Source: CBDBND01 sp965262665 (GTDB lineage: Bacteria > Pseudomonadota > Alphaproteobacteria > Rhodospirillales > Rhodospirillaceae). Taken from it: a stretch of DNA of 64,000 nucleotides. The position numbers were made by a program, and so were the translations under genes. The notes under the pieces were generated by a model. The model saw only the letters and a list, made by a program, of their open reading frames with translations, was not told where the DNA came from and ran no database searches. The stretch is taken from positions 868,001-932,000 of the forward strand of contig CBDHFR010000003.1 in the NCBI GenBank assembly GCA_965262665.1, read 5' to 3'. How positions within the stretch are numbered: the first letter of the stretch is position 1; each line of letters begins with the position of its first letter. Below, in pieces: positions 34,347 through 43,085 of this stretch.

Positions 34347-35999
34347 TCAAATCACGTTCCTTTGGTCTTTGAGCAGGTCCTGCGGAAACTCAGGAAATTT
34401 GGTCATCTTCTTCACCCCGTTGCCTTCACCGGTGAGTTCAAGCACACCAGGGTTCATTAGCCCTTTGGGATCGAGCGCCGTTTTGATGGCAATGGCGGTG
34501 GCGCGGGCAGCGGACGACAGTTGGCTGGCGTAGGCATAGTGCCGACCCATCTGGTGATGGCTGGCGCCGAAGGCATCCCACAGACCGGCAAGGTCGCGTC
34601 TCAACTTCATCACTTGTTCGCGGGTATCTTCATCGGCGGGCGTGTCGCCGTATTTCGTGCGCTGCTCGTCGGTGGCATGACGCATATGGAAGGGATGCAA
34701 TCGGTCCTTCCAGTAGAACATGGGCTCGATGAGGAAGTTGGTGGATGAGGCACCGGTGAGATAGGAAAACGTGATGTTTTGTTTTTGCATTAGGTCGTGA
34801 TGACGGGCGAAGTATTCATCGGTGACGGCAGAGATTTCCGCCGCGCTGGAAAGGGGAAACAGCCCGTGGACTGGCAGCCAGTTTTCGCCTTCAGGACCAA
34901 GCAGCGCCTTGATGGGGCGGAACGGTTTGGCCCGGGTCACCTTAGGAATGGTGTTGGGCAGTTCGCGTACAGCCATAGGCGTGCAAACGCGACGGACACG
35001 GTCCGCTTTCCAGGCCACTTCGCGCTCATCAGCCCCTTCGACCACTGCATGCAACGCGTAGCCAGTGCGATCAACGGCCCGTTGACCGTCGACCAGCATC
35101 TTGCCTACTGACTTTATGGACTTGACGATACCGTCGGACGCCTGGGCCACGTCCTTAACGAAGCCGAGGCCTTCGAGGAAGTCGAATCCTTTGGCAGCCA
35201 GATGTTGGTTGCCGACAGGATCGATGCCCCATTGTTCGGCGACAACATTCTCTCTTGCCAAAGCGATGTGAGTTTCTGCGATATCTTCAATGCGTTCGAA
35301 GGCATAAGACAGATAGTCTTCCACCGCCGGCATGGCGATGAGGCGCAGCGTCACCCGCGCCTTGATGCCGAAAGCACCGCAGTCCCCAAGAAACAGTCCA
35401 CTCATATCGGGCCCGAACGAGCGCAGGAACGGCACGCGCCCATCGGCGGCCGAGGCGCCCGTTTCCAGCAAAGAGCCGTCGGCAAGAACCACGTCGAGAC
35501 CAAGCACGCTTTCAGCCATGGCACCATGGGTGCCCGAGCCAAAGAATGTTGAGTTGTTGCTGGCAGCGCCACCAACGGTGGACGCGATTCCGGACAGAGG
35601 CCCAAAGTACGGTGTGCGTAGGCCGCGTTCCTTTAAGACTTCGTAAAGCGTCGCCCAGGTGCATCCTGCCTGGACGGTGACAAACATATCCGCTTCGTTG
35701 ATTTCCTCGATTTGGTTCAGGGCACCGAGATCAACCATCACCGAATTGGGCCGCTCAGGCACATAACCCTGGGTGTAGGACATGCCGCCACCGCGCGGCA
35801 CCAGCGGCAAGCCGACACCGGTGGCAATGGTCACCGCTTGACAGAGTTGATCCACAGCGATGGGACGGATGACACAGAGGGGCAGTACATCCCCTTCGCC
35901 GGAGATATCGGTGGCGTAATAGGCCAGCTCGTCGGGATCGGTGATCACCCCGTCCGGACCGAGTAGACTCTGTAACATGCCGAGAGCGCCCTCATTCAT
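34347..35999 (-). CDS. FAD-linked oxidase (VAO/4-cresol dehydrogenase-like)
   Basis: 550 residues. PCMH-type FAD-binding domain: VIRPIAVDQLCQAVTIA, LPLVPRGGGMSYTQGYVP, TVQAGCTWATLYEVLKERGL, GIASTVGGAASNNSTFFGSGTHG and LGLDVVLADGSLLETG; C-terminal FAD-linked oxidase domain ending RATAIAIKTALDPKGLMNPGVLEL. The family oxidises hydroxy acids and phenolic alcohols such as vanillyl alcohol or 4-cresol. Co-oriented with the ABC importer genes and the hydrolase and dehydrogenase that follow. Confidence 0.88.
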   Translation of the reverse strand: MNEGALGMLQSLLGPDGVITDPDELAYYATDISGEGDVLPLCVIRPIAVDQLCQAVTIATGVGLPLVPRGGGMSYTQGYVPERPNSVMVDLGALNQIEEINEADMFVTVQAGCTWATLYEVLKERGLRTPYFGPLSGIASTVGGAASNNSTFFGSGTHGAMAESVLGLDVVLADGSLLETGASAADGRVPFLRSFGPDMSGLFLGDCGAFGIKARVTLRLIAMPAVEDYLSYAFERIEDIAETHIALARENVVAEQWGIDPVGNQHLAAKGFDFLEGLGFVKDVAQASDGIVKSIKSVGKMLVDGQRAVDRTGYALHAVVEGADEREVAWKADRVRRVCTPMAVRELPNTIPKVTRAKPFRPIKALLGPEGENWLPVHGLFPLSSAAEISAVTDEYFARHHDLMQKQNITFSYLTGASSTNFLIEPMFYWKDRLHPFHMRHATDEQRTKYGDTPADEDTREQVMKLRRDLAGLWDAFGASHHQMGRHYAYASQLSSAARATAIAIKTALDPKGLMNPGVLELTGEGNGVKKMTKFPEFPQDLLKDQRNVI

Positions 36000-36018
36000 G
36001 GGAATATCCTATATTGGG

Positions 36019-36753
36019 TTACGCCGCCGCGCTGCCGAGATAGGCTTCGCGCACTTTGGGGTTCTGGAGCAAGTCTTCGCTGTCACCTTCCAGGGCCACT
36101 ATACCGGTTTCCAGCACATAGCCGCGGCTGGCGACCGACAGCGCGAGAACCGCGTTTTGTTCGACAACCAGGACAGTGACACCCTCTTTGGCGATAGCCT
36201 GGACCCGTTCGAAGACGTCCTCGGCGATCACGGGCGCCAGGCCGAGACTGGGCTCATCCAGCAGTAAAACCTTAGGTCTGGCCATCAGGGCGCGGCCGAT
36301 AGCCAGCATTTGCTGTTCTCCACCCGACAAGGACCATCCCCGTTGCCGACGTCGTTCGGCCAAGCGCGGCAGAAAGGCGTAAACCTTATCGAGATCCTCA
36401 TTGATGGATTGTCCGAAACCGCGCCACGCACTGGCGGCCACAGTCAGATTTTCCTGAACCGTCAAACCGCCGAAGATACGGCGTCGTTCTGGCACATGGA
36501 CCAGTCCGGCTTGCACCCGCTTTTCCACCGCCTCCTGTACAAGATATTTACCGCCCACGGTAATGGTGCCTGACTGTGGTTTGACCAATCCGGAAATGGC
36601 CCGCAGCAATATCGTTTTGCCGGCTCCATTTGCCCCAAGTAGAGCAACCGTCTCCCCCCGATCAACGGAAAGCGACACGCCTTTTAAGGCTTCGACCGGT
36701 CCGTAGCGGACAGCCTGTCCGTAGCGGACAGCCACTCTTACGACCTCAAGCAT
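36019..36753 (-). CDS. livF: Branched-chain-type ABC transporter ATP-binding protein LivF
   Basis: 244 residues from the start at 36753, which overlaps the livG end by eight bases. Walker A LLGANGAGKTILL, signature WSLSGGEQQMLAIGRALMA, Walker B VLLLDEPSLGLAP and the H-loop region replaced by VVEQNAVLAL as usual in LivF. Close to the N-terminus the segment VRYGQAVRYG arises from an 18-bp tandem duplication, adding six residues ahead of VEALKGVSL. Together with livG it energises uptake of amino acids or aromatic acids, but the permease genes are damaged here. Confidence 0.92.
   Translation of the reverse strand: MLEVVRVAVRYGQAVRYGPVEALKGVSLSVDRGETVALLGANGAGKTILLRAISGLVKPQSGTITVGGKYLVQEAVEKRVQAGLVHVPERRRIFGGLTVQENLTVAASAWRGFGQSINEDLDKVYAFLPRLAERRRQRGWSLSGGEQQMLAIGRALMARPKVLLLDEPSLGLAPVIAEDVFERVQAIAKEGVTVLVVEQNAVLALSVASRGYVLETGIVALEGDSEDLLQNPKVREAYLGSAAA
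36701..36736 (-). repeat. 18-bp tandem duplication in livF
   Basis: The segment CCGTAGCGGACAGCCTGT is followed directly by a second copy (starting 36719) that matches through CCGTAGCGGACAGCC. It inserts six residues (AVRYGQ) without shifting the frame, near the first beta-strand of LivF. Confidence 0.8.
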
Positions 36754-37534
36754 GGTTGCCTCCAGCTTGCGCTGTGCTCTTGCCGAGGTAGGCCTCAATC
36801 ACTTTCGGATCGGATCGCACCATTGAGGGCGCGCCTTCGGAAATCTTGGCACCGAAGTTCAATACAGCGATGCGATCGGACCAACGCATGACCAATCCCA
36901 TGTCGTGTTCAATCAACACCACAGCGATACCGTCATTCTTAAGACTGTTGAGCACGGCCAGGAGCACATCGGTTTCTCCTGCGTTGAGACCCGCTGCCGG
37001 TTCATCAAGCAGCAACACCTTGGCATCGGCTGCCAAAGCCCGGGCGATTTCCACGTTGCGTTGCACTCCATAGGCCAGGCTCCCCACCGGTGCATGAGCC
37101 AGAGGGGCCAAACCGAGCCGTTCCAGCGCTGTATGAGCTTGGTCCCGCAGGATGCGTTCTTTCGGCGCATAAGCGTGGCGGCGAAACAGAATGTCGAATA
37201 CACCACCTTGGGCATCCGTTTGGGCGCCTACCAGAACGTTCTCTAAGACGGTGAGGCGGGAGAACAATCGCCCACTTTGAAAGGTGCGGCCTACGCCGAC
37301 GGCACGAATGCGATGGGCCAGCCAACCAGAAATAGACTCGCCGTTGACAACTATGGAACCGCGGGTCGCAGGCATCAAGCCCGACAGCATGTTCAACACT
37401 GTCGACTTGCCTGCCCCGTTGGGACCGATGATGGCGAACGCTTCACCGGCGGACACCGAGAAGGACACGGCATTCACAGCTGTGAGTCCACCGAACGTTT
37501 TGCTCAACCTCTCCACGGCAAGCAATGCAGTCAT
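36746..37534 (-). CDS. livG: Branched-chain-type ABC transporter ATP-binding protein LivG
   Basis: 262 residues. VERLSKTFGGLTAVNAVSF, Walker A IIGPNGAGKSTVLN, VGRTFQSGRLFSRLTVLENVLV, signature LAYGVQRNVEIARALA, Walker B VLLLDEPAAGLNAGE and IEHDMGLVM with the switch His. Overlaps livM upstream (ATGA at 37531-37534) and livF downstream. Typical LivG length and content, so the ATPase pair seems intact even though the membrane subunits are not. Confidence 0.92.
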   Translation of the reverse strand: MTALLAVERLSKTFGGLTAVNAVSFSVSAGEAFAIIGPNGAGKSTVLNMLSGLMPATRGSIVVNGESISGWLAHRIRAVGVGRTFQSGRLFSRLTVLENVLVGAQTDAQGGVFDILFRRHAYAPKERILRDQAHTALERLGLAPLAHAPVGSLAYGVQRNVEIARALAADAKVLLLDEPAAGLNAGETDVLLAVLNSLKNDGIAVVLIEHDMGLVMRWSDRIAVLNFGAKISEGAPSMVRSDPKVIEAYLGKSTAQAGGNHA

Positions 37535-38253
37535 GTCGCTTCACCTTTTGTGGACAGTCTGCGCAGCAGGCCGGCTAGCCCCTGGGGCATAAAGATCAAA
37601 ACCAGCAACGTGATCAGACCGTAGACGGCAAGATACCCTTCATCCAACACGCGCACCAACAAACCGCCATCGGACAGTCCGATCGCCACCAGACGTTCGG
37701 CAGCATCGCGCAGCAATTCGGGCAGGAAAGTCATGATCACCGCACCGGCGACAACACCGCCGATTGAGGCTTCGCCACCAACAATAATCATCACCACCAG
37801 GTACAAGATGGAAATGGGCACCCCAAAGTCGGTGGGTGAGATAAATCCCGTGTAATGAGCGAACAAGACGCCGGCCGCCGCCGCGAATACAGCGCCGACA
37901 ACAAAAGCGGTTACACGCACGCGCACCACATTAATGCCGGAGACCATGGCCGCGGTTTCGTCATCGCGCACGGCGATCATGGCGCGGCCCAAATGGGAGT
38001 CCCGTAAGCGCGCCGACAGACCGATGCCGATCAGCACCATAGTTGTGGCAATGATCAAGAAAGTGCGGTCCGGGTCAGTGCTGGACACGGCCTCCGCCAT
38101 TATTTTATAATTATAGTTTAATAACAATATGTTATGAATGAATAGTATCATTGACCCATTCTTTAACCCATCTCTATATCGGGCATTATCAGAGTAAATG
38201 GGCTTGGTCGTCTCTCCCTGTCCCCCTTTGGGGATTTCAGGTCGCAAAAACAT
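37531..38253 (-). pseudogene. livM: livM permease, N-terminal half replaced by foreign sequence
   Basis: The last ~190 residues are LivM: LIIATTMVLIGIGLSARLRDSHLGRAMIAVRDDE with the conserved cytoplasmic loop, then AAGVLFAHYTGFISP, LYLVVMIIVGGEASIGGVV and LLVLIFMPQGLAGLLRRL. Residues before about 52 (upstream of ~38100) are encoded by AT-rich sequence unlike the rest (ILFIHNILLLNYNYKI) and are not LivM. Roughly 120-150 residues with the first membrane helices are missing and no livH is present, so the importer cannot be functional as encoded here. Confidence 0.85.
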
Positions 38254-38379
38254 GTTTTGTCTGGCTTAGACCGGACAATCACGGGCGACGAAGCTGACTC
38301 AATAACGGGAAAATTCTAACATACGATTTCAGTCTGACAATGCCCGCAAGGCTGCCAATGTCGCTAGAGCAGATTCAAT
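38101..38379. other. AT-rich junction segment inside the disrupted liv operon
   Basis: This stretch, especially 38101-38165 (TTATTTTATAATTATAG type sequence), has far lower GC than its surroundings and encodes nothing recognisable. It joins the cut livM to the IS630 fragment and presumably marks one border of the inserted DNA. Confidence 0.6.
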
Positions 38380-38583
38380 TTAGTCCCGATCATATCCGGC
38401 GGCGGCGAAGTAGTTTTCGCATTCGGTTGAGGTGAAGGCGTCGATGGCGTCGGCAATGGCGTCCCACAGGTCGTCGACGGTTCTGGCGGCGGCCTTTCTC
38501 AGGAGCGCCTTGAGTTTGGCGAAGGCCATCTCGATCGGGTTGCAGTCGGGACTGTAGGGCGGCAGATACAGCAGGCTTACCAA
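38380..38583 (-). pseudogene. C-terminal fragment of an IS630-type transposase
   Basis: 67 residues: LLYLPPYSPDCNPIEMAFAKLKALLRKAA, the last catalytic block of IS630/Tc1-like DDE enzymes with the final Glu in NPIE, followed by TVDDLWDAIADAIDAFTSTECENYFAAAGYDRD. Everything upstream is lost; the sequence changes near 38585 to an IS91-like fragment in another frame. Confidence 0.8.
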
Positions 38584-38589
38584 GGCGTT

Positions 38590-38968
38590 CCTGCCCCAGC
38601 AGGGCGAACACGGTGTCGTGCGTGCGGGCCTTGGTGCGTGGGGCCAGTAGCCCGAAGTAGCGGATGTTGTGCCGGTAACGGTCGGGCACGTGATCGGCCA
38701 GCGTGGCCACGAAGGCAGCCATCTTATACCGGGTCATGACCATTTGTTTCGTTTTCGTGTCTTTCGTCAAGAAATGTATTTCGTGACGGTTAATCTTCCG
38801 GAGCCGGCGCTGTGCGATGGGGGGATGGCGGACGTAGCGGCCCGCGTAGCCGAGGAACTGTTTCTTGCCCCGGAACCGTTTGGTGTCGGTACTCCACCAC
38901 CGCTCGTGTTGCCGGCGCAGGAGATCCTTGAGTTGGGCCGCGCTCTGGTCGGTCGCTAGGACGCCCAT
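38590..38968 (-). pseudogene. Fragment of an IS91-type (Y2) transposase
   Basis: The frame reads LGYAGRYVRHPPIAQRRLRKI, RHEIHFLTKDTKTKQMVMTRYKMAAF and HVPDRYRHNIRYFGLLAPRTKARTHD, matching the C-terminal region of Y2 rolling-circle transposases (the HRPPIA and IRHYGLL motifs). The catalytic HUH region is absent. Joined directly to the IS630 fragment, it shows that several elements have nested at this place. Confidence 0.65.
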
Positions 38969-39192
38969 GCGATAGGCCCCTCTCAGGTATTTTGACGGGC
39001 GGCTCCTCGATCGTCATGACGCTGCCGGGTTTCTCCTCCATAAGGCAATCCTCGCCACTCACGGGACAGGCATCTGTAAATGCCCGCATTCGTTCTCGTT
39101 ATTATCAGTTGTTGACGGATGCTACTGGATGTTTCGGCATGGCCGTTGCGGCGGGCGGCTGGTCCCTTCTATCGCTACATTGGTCATGTGAG

Positions 39193-40347
39193 TCAGGAGG
39201 GTTCAAAGTTGTGTTTGACACGCTGTAGAACCGAAATCGCCTGCTCGACCGCTTTGCCATCGACAAAACCAAAATCTTCCGAAAAAAGCCCGTTTTCGTT
39301 GCGGAGGTCACCTATAAGTTTTGCCTGCCGAGACGGTGGAACGGCCCCATAGCTGGTAAAGGTCGTGAGCACCTGTTCGTGACCAAGGTTTTGCGACCAC
39401 GCCTTGAATTCTTCAGGGGTCCGGCAGACTTTCTCCCCGAACAATGTCAGGGTCTTCCGAAAGCTGTGCGGGTGAAAATATGAAAGACCAGCGCCTGTGA
39501 AAGCTTCCCGAAAGATCCGCCGTATCGGTGAAGCGGTCTTCCAGTGCGCCCGGCCAAGCCCGGCCGCGTGGAATTGATTGTTCGCATCAAGTGCCACCTT
39601 GGTGGCAGGGAAAAGTGGATCATCGGGGCCAAATAGCAGCACCGTCTCAAGGTGCCGGCACCAATCAGCGACCAACCTCTCGATATCCTCGCCGACGGGG
39701 AAGAAATACGTGGTGATTGTCTTTCCTCTCTTCGTGCGCACTTCCCGCGCATCCTGGACGACCACCCGTTTGCCCAGATCAACATGCTTTAGCGAAAGCG
39801 AAGCGATCGCGTTGTCCCTGGCCCCGGTCAAGATCGCAAAGGCGATTAGTGCGATGTCACGGTTCTCAATATCGGTTCCTTTGGGCATGGTATTTAGAAC
39901 ACAGCGGATCTGTTCAAGAGTTGGTGCTGGACGTTCTCGCACGGTCTTGGCAATACGTCCGTCATTGGCGGAGGGATTAAAATACTCGGCATCACTGTAA
40001 CCAATGCGTGACCTATAACCCGGCTGATCCGCAAGCCATTGAAAAAACGCTTTCAAGTCCAACAACCGCGCATGAATCGTCGCCTTGGCCAGCGGCTTTT
40101 TCGTAACATCGTTAACCTGTTCATTCAAAACACGCTTGAACCGTTGCGCCTGTTCTATATGAAATTTCTTAAAGTCGCGATATTTCGTCGCCTTCTCGAA
40201 TGCCGCAATGCTCGCCGCAACGTGATCGACGGTACTCTCCGCAAGCCGCTTCGCTTCACGCAAAAAGAGGAAGTACCTCCGCTTGGCGCGTTCGTTTTCT
40301 GGATGATGCTTTTGCATGGCCGTATGGCTCCCTAAGTCAGTACTCAT
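39193..40347 (-). CDS. Tyrosine recombinase (phage-type integrase)
   Basis: 384 residues, apparently complete. N-terminal SAM-like core-binding domain (RYFLFLREAKRLAESTVDHVAASIAAFE, ARLLDLKAFFQWLADQPGYRSRI) and a catalytic domain with Arg in ILTGARDNAIASL, HPHSFRKTL box and LGHEQVLTTFTSYGAV with the nucleophilic Tyr. It differs from the P4-type integrases elsewhere. It is the only intact recombinase in the window and sits inside the insertion that broke livK/livM, so it probably belongs to the responsible element. Confidence 0.88.
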   Translation of the reverse strand: MSTDLGSHTAMQKHHPENERAKRRYFLFLREAKRLAESTVDHVAASIAAFEKATKYRDFKKFHIEQAQRFKRVLNEQVNDVTKKPLAKATIHARLLDLKAFFQWLADQPGYRSRIGYSDAEYFNPSANDGRIAKTVRERPAPTLEQIRCVLNTMPKGTDIENRDIALIAFAILTGARDNAIASLSLKHVDLGKRVVVQDAREVRTKRGKTITTYFFPVGEDIERLVADWCRHLETVLLFGPDDPLFPATKVALDANNQFHAAGLGRAHWKTASPIRRIFREAFTGAGLSYFHPHSFRKTLTLFGEKVCRTPEEFKAWSQNLGHEQVLTTFTSYGAVPPSRQAKLIGDLRNENGLFSEDFGFVDGKAVEQAISVLQRVKHNFEPS

Positions 40348-40357
40348 TTGGACAGGC

Positions 40358-41491
40358 TTAAGGCGTATCTTTTATGGCCTCAATGCGCCCCCGAACACGT
40401 GAGGCGGTTTCGGTCTTTTCCTTCCAGATCGGCTCCAGGACCTTCGTCACCAACGCCGTATCGATGGAAGCCACCGGCAGAGAGCCAAATACCGGATAGG
40501 CGTAGGTTTCAAGGGTCGACGTCCATTGGTCCGCATGCTTGGCATTGCGCCACCCTGCCTTATGGGCGGCGATGTACTTTTCGGCACAATCCTTGAACAC
40601 CATGGCTGATGCAGCTTCCAGGGCCCGGGCCTGTTTCCGGGCTCGCTTGGCCTCTATGGGGTCCACACCTTCCAGGATGAGCTTCCTGGCCTCTCGGGCC
40701 TTGTCACGGGCTTCTGCCAGGGTCACCGTATGCACCGGTCCCAGGCCCATAAAGCCAACACTGAGCAGGATGTCGGCCCCCTGTCCCACGGCACTCAACA
40801 ACTGGGGCGTAAGATCGTTATCGGAGGCTTGGTAGGATTCGAGAATTGGATCAACACCGATCGCTTTGAAGCGGCCTTCCGCATCCTTGGCCAAACCCTG
40901 ACCGTAATCGTTTTGAATATAGAGAATGGCGGGGCGGCGTTTGCCGAGACGGTTGATGACCGTATCGACCATGGCGTCGACAATCACCGAATCCGGCTGT
41001 TTGATGCGAAACATCCAGGGATTGCCGCGCTGATGCAGACCATCGGCACCGCCAGCATAAAACGAAGGCACGGCGGCGCGGGTGACCTCTGGCTCGACAG
41101 CAAAATTTTGTGGCGTGTAACTGGACAGAAACACCGCCACCGGATCGTGATCCTGCACCAACTTGATGAAGGCGGAGACGGCGGTTGAGTTAGACTGCTG
41201 AGTATCTTCAAAAATGATGTCCACCGGGATGCCGTGAATGCCCCCGGCGGCGTTGATGTCCTCTTCCGCCATGTGCAGCGCGTCATAGTAAAGCAGGCCC
41301 GATGTGGCCAGGGGCCCGGTGATGGGCACGGTGCCGCCGATCACAATATTACCCTCGGCGTTGCTACGTAGGTCCGGATGGCCGGACGCCCCTGATTCTT
41401 GATCCTGCGCTGCGACAGTTAGTGCCGTGCACATCACAAGAATTGTGAAGAAACAGGCTAAACACCGCAGAATGATGATCAGTCCCCTCAT
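40358..41491 (-). CDS. In-frame chimera: LivK-type binding protein N-terminus fused to P4 integrase fragment
   Basis: Residues 1-247 are a periplasmic binding protein of the branched-chain amino-acid type: signal peptide (ILRCLACFFTILVMCTALTVAAQ), IVIGGTVPITGPLATSG, AEEDINAAGGIHGIPVD and RRPAILYIQNDYGQGLAKDAEG. From residue ~248 (position ~40750) it switches to a DUF4102 integrase: MGLGPVHTVTLAEARDKAREARKLI, VDPIEAKRARK, WTSTLETYAYPVFGSLPV and ASRVRGRIEA, then stops. The binding protein lacks its last third and the integrase lacks the catalytic domain, so neither works. It pairs with the cut livM as the other border of the insertion. Confidence 0.88.
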   Translation of the reverse strand: MRGLIIILRCLACFFTILVMCTALTVAAQDQESGASGHPDLRSNAEGNIVIGGTVPITGPLATSGLLYYDALHMAEEDINAAGGIHGIPVDIIFEDTQQSNSTAVSAFIKLVQDHDPVAVFLSSYTPQNFAVEPEVTRAAVPSFYAGGADGLHQRGNPWMFRIKQPDSVIVDAMVDTVINRLGKRRPAILYIQNDYGQGLAKDAEGRFKAIGVDPILESYQASDNDLTPQLLSAVGQGADILLSVGFMGLGPVHTVTLAEARDKAREARKLILEGVDPIEAKRARKQARALEAASAMVFKDCAEKYIAAHKAGWRNAKHADQWTSTLETYAYPVFGSLPVASIDTALVTKVLEPIWKEKTETASRVRGRIEAIKDTP

Positions 41492-41534
41492 AGGCCCCCC
41501 TTAGACCACATGGGAGCCGGTTCAGGGAAAGGCG

Positions 41535-42722
41535 TCAACCACGCTGCATGACATAGGGTTCGCGTAAGCCGTTTTCCGCTTTGGCGACCGACCATTTGTC
41601 CGACGCAATCTTGCGGCGTTGAGCCGGAATATCGATACCGTGATAGTGCGCCAAATTGGCGCCGAGAATTTTCGTCTTGGCCTCTTCGGACAAAGTGTAA
41701 GGCGCACCCTCAGGCGGTTCGAAATCAAAGAACGCGTTGATGATCCAATAGGGATGCTGGTTGACCGAGGTCGACGCGTAGATCAACCGGTCGAGATCCA
41801 CACGGGTCATGAACACGTTCATCATGTCGTTGAAGGTGGCCAGGTCGAATAGGGGGAACAGCATGGGCCCTTCCAACACGGCGGTGACATTCTCTCGGGC
41901 CTTCATTAGGTCCGCTGTTTCATCGAAATTCTGCCAGCCGGCATGAACCAGATGGAAGGTGAGGTTGGGAAACGCTTCCGCTGCCTTATAGAGGTCGTCC
42001 ACTCCAAGGGCAGCGGTCGACGGCCCCACGTGACCGACCAATTTGTGCACAGCCAAGTGGGTCACGCCCTTACCCTGCAGATAGTCGAACACCGGAAAGG
42101 CCCGTTTCTCGTCGTCCATCAGCCAACCTTCGGGCTCGCGGGTCTCGAGATTGATGCGGGTGGGATAAAACTTGATGCCGTCGGCACCCTGATCGATAAG
42201 CCGGTCGGCCTTGGCTTTGACTACATCGTAGGGATCAAACAGATCGAGCGCACCGTACCATAACACCCGGTCGGGATAAGTGTTTTTGAGATACGCGCCT
42301 TTTTCGTTGGACACCAGACCGTCGTAATAGAGGTCGTACATGGGCACGGAATGCATGATCATCATGTCCGTGTGACTTTCCAAGAACATGATGTCCGCCA
42401 CTTCGTCGGGCTGCCAATCCCGCTCCCATTGGTCGTGGGTCAGGCGGAAGCGCTCCGGCGTGCAGGCTTCATGAAAACGGAAGGTGGTGTTGATGCTGTT
42501 GACGGCCGCGCGTTTGATGCGCCGGTTGTAATCCATGTGGTTGTAGCAATGAGCAACACCGTCGATAACAAAGATGCGCTCCGCCATGGGGTGCGGTTCG
42601 GGTGACCAGTCGGCCTGGGCCAACGCTGGCGATATGTCGCGCGCCGCCGCGATGGCGCCAGCGGCCCCTAACGCCTGCATGGCCGTGCGGCGGGTGAATT
42701 GTGATGAAATGGCATCGTTCAT
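41535..42722 (-). CDS. Tat-exported amidohydrolase family protein
   Basis: 395 residues from ATG 42722, which overlaps the DUF59 stop. A twin-arginine leader (SQFTRRTAMQALGAAGAIAAA, with ALAQA cleavage) indicates export of a folded metalloprotein. The body resembles amidohydrolase-2/decarboxylase TIM barrels: IFVIDGVAHCYNHMDY, LESHTDMMIMHSV, ADGIKFYPTRIN, LAVHKLVGHVGPS, LVHAGWQNFDE and LIYASTSVN. The usual first HxH is changed to HCYNH, so metal binding may differ. Exported members are uncommon; substrate unknown. Confidence 0.8.
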   Translation of the reverse strand: MNDAISSQFTRRTAMQALGAAGAIAAARDISPALAQADWSPEPHPMAERIFVIDGVAHCYNHMDYNRRIKRAAVNSINTTFRFHEACTPERFRLTHDQWERDWQPDEVADIMFLESHTDMMIMHSVPMYDLYYDGLVSNEKGAYLKNTYPDRVLWYGALDLFDPYDVVKAKADRLIDQGADGIKFYPTRINLETREPEGWLMDDEKRAFPVFDYLQGKGVTHLAVHKLVGHVGPSTAALGVDDLYKAAEAFPNLTFHLVHAGWQNFDETADLMKARENVTAVLEGPMLFPLFDLATFNDMMNVFMTRVDLDRLIYASTSVNQHPYWIINAFFDFEPPEGAPYTLSEEAKTKILGANLAHYHGIDIPAQRRKIASDKWSVAKAENGLREPYVMQRG

Positions 42723-43081
42723 GGTGATGCTCCTGGCTGGTCGACAGCGAAAGTGCGCCGTTTGGTGAGAAACAGGGCTTTGGCTTTGTCGCTGAGACGG
42801 TCTTCCGTCCACATCGGATAGGGATCGGACGTGACTTTAATTTCAGACACGCCGTCTAAGGATTGGGCCAGATCTTCCAAATCCATAATGATCTGGTAGG
42901 AAAATACACAACTGGGATCGGTGAAGGTAACGCTGACCTCAATGATGTCATCCCGGCGGGTCACGTCATTGATGAGGCCGAGATCAACAATGCTGAGGTC
43001 GTGACCGGACAACGCATGACAAGGATCGGCAATACCACTGAGGGCATCCCAGACCTTGCCAATGGCATGATCCTTGTCCAC
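42719..43081 (-). CDS. DUF59/MIP18-family metal-sulfur cluster assembly-like protein
   Basis: 120 residues. IVDLGLINDVTRRDDIIEVSVTFTDPSCVFSYQIIMDLEDLA is the DUF59 core with its conserved Cys in DPSC, as in PaaD and SufT. These proteins help load iron-sulfur clusters on partner enzymes. It sits between the acyl-CoA ligase (4 bp away) and the Tat amidohydrolase (overlapping ATGA), so it may mature a metal centre in this pathway, though no obvious Fe-S enzyme is encoded in the cluster. Confidence 0.85.
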   Translation of the reverse strand: MDKDHAIGKVWDALSGIADPCHALSGHDLSIVDLGLINDVTRRDDIIEVSVTFTDPSCVFSYQIIMDLEDLAQSLDGVSEIKVTSDPYPMWTEDRLSDKAKALFLTKRRTFAVDQPGASP

Positions 43082-43085
43082 CGCT

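Noticed and set aside
38390..38589. Arginine-rich end of the IS91-type frame
   Set aside because: This part is the out-of-frame reading of the IS630 transposase fragment, so only the portion right of ~38590 is accepted as IS91-like.
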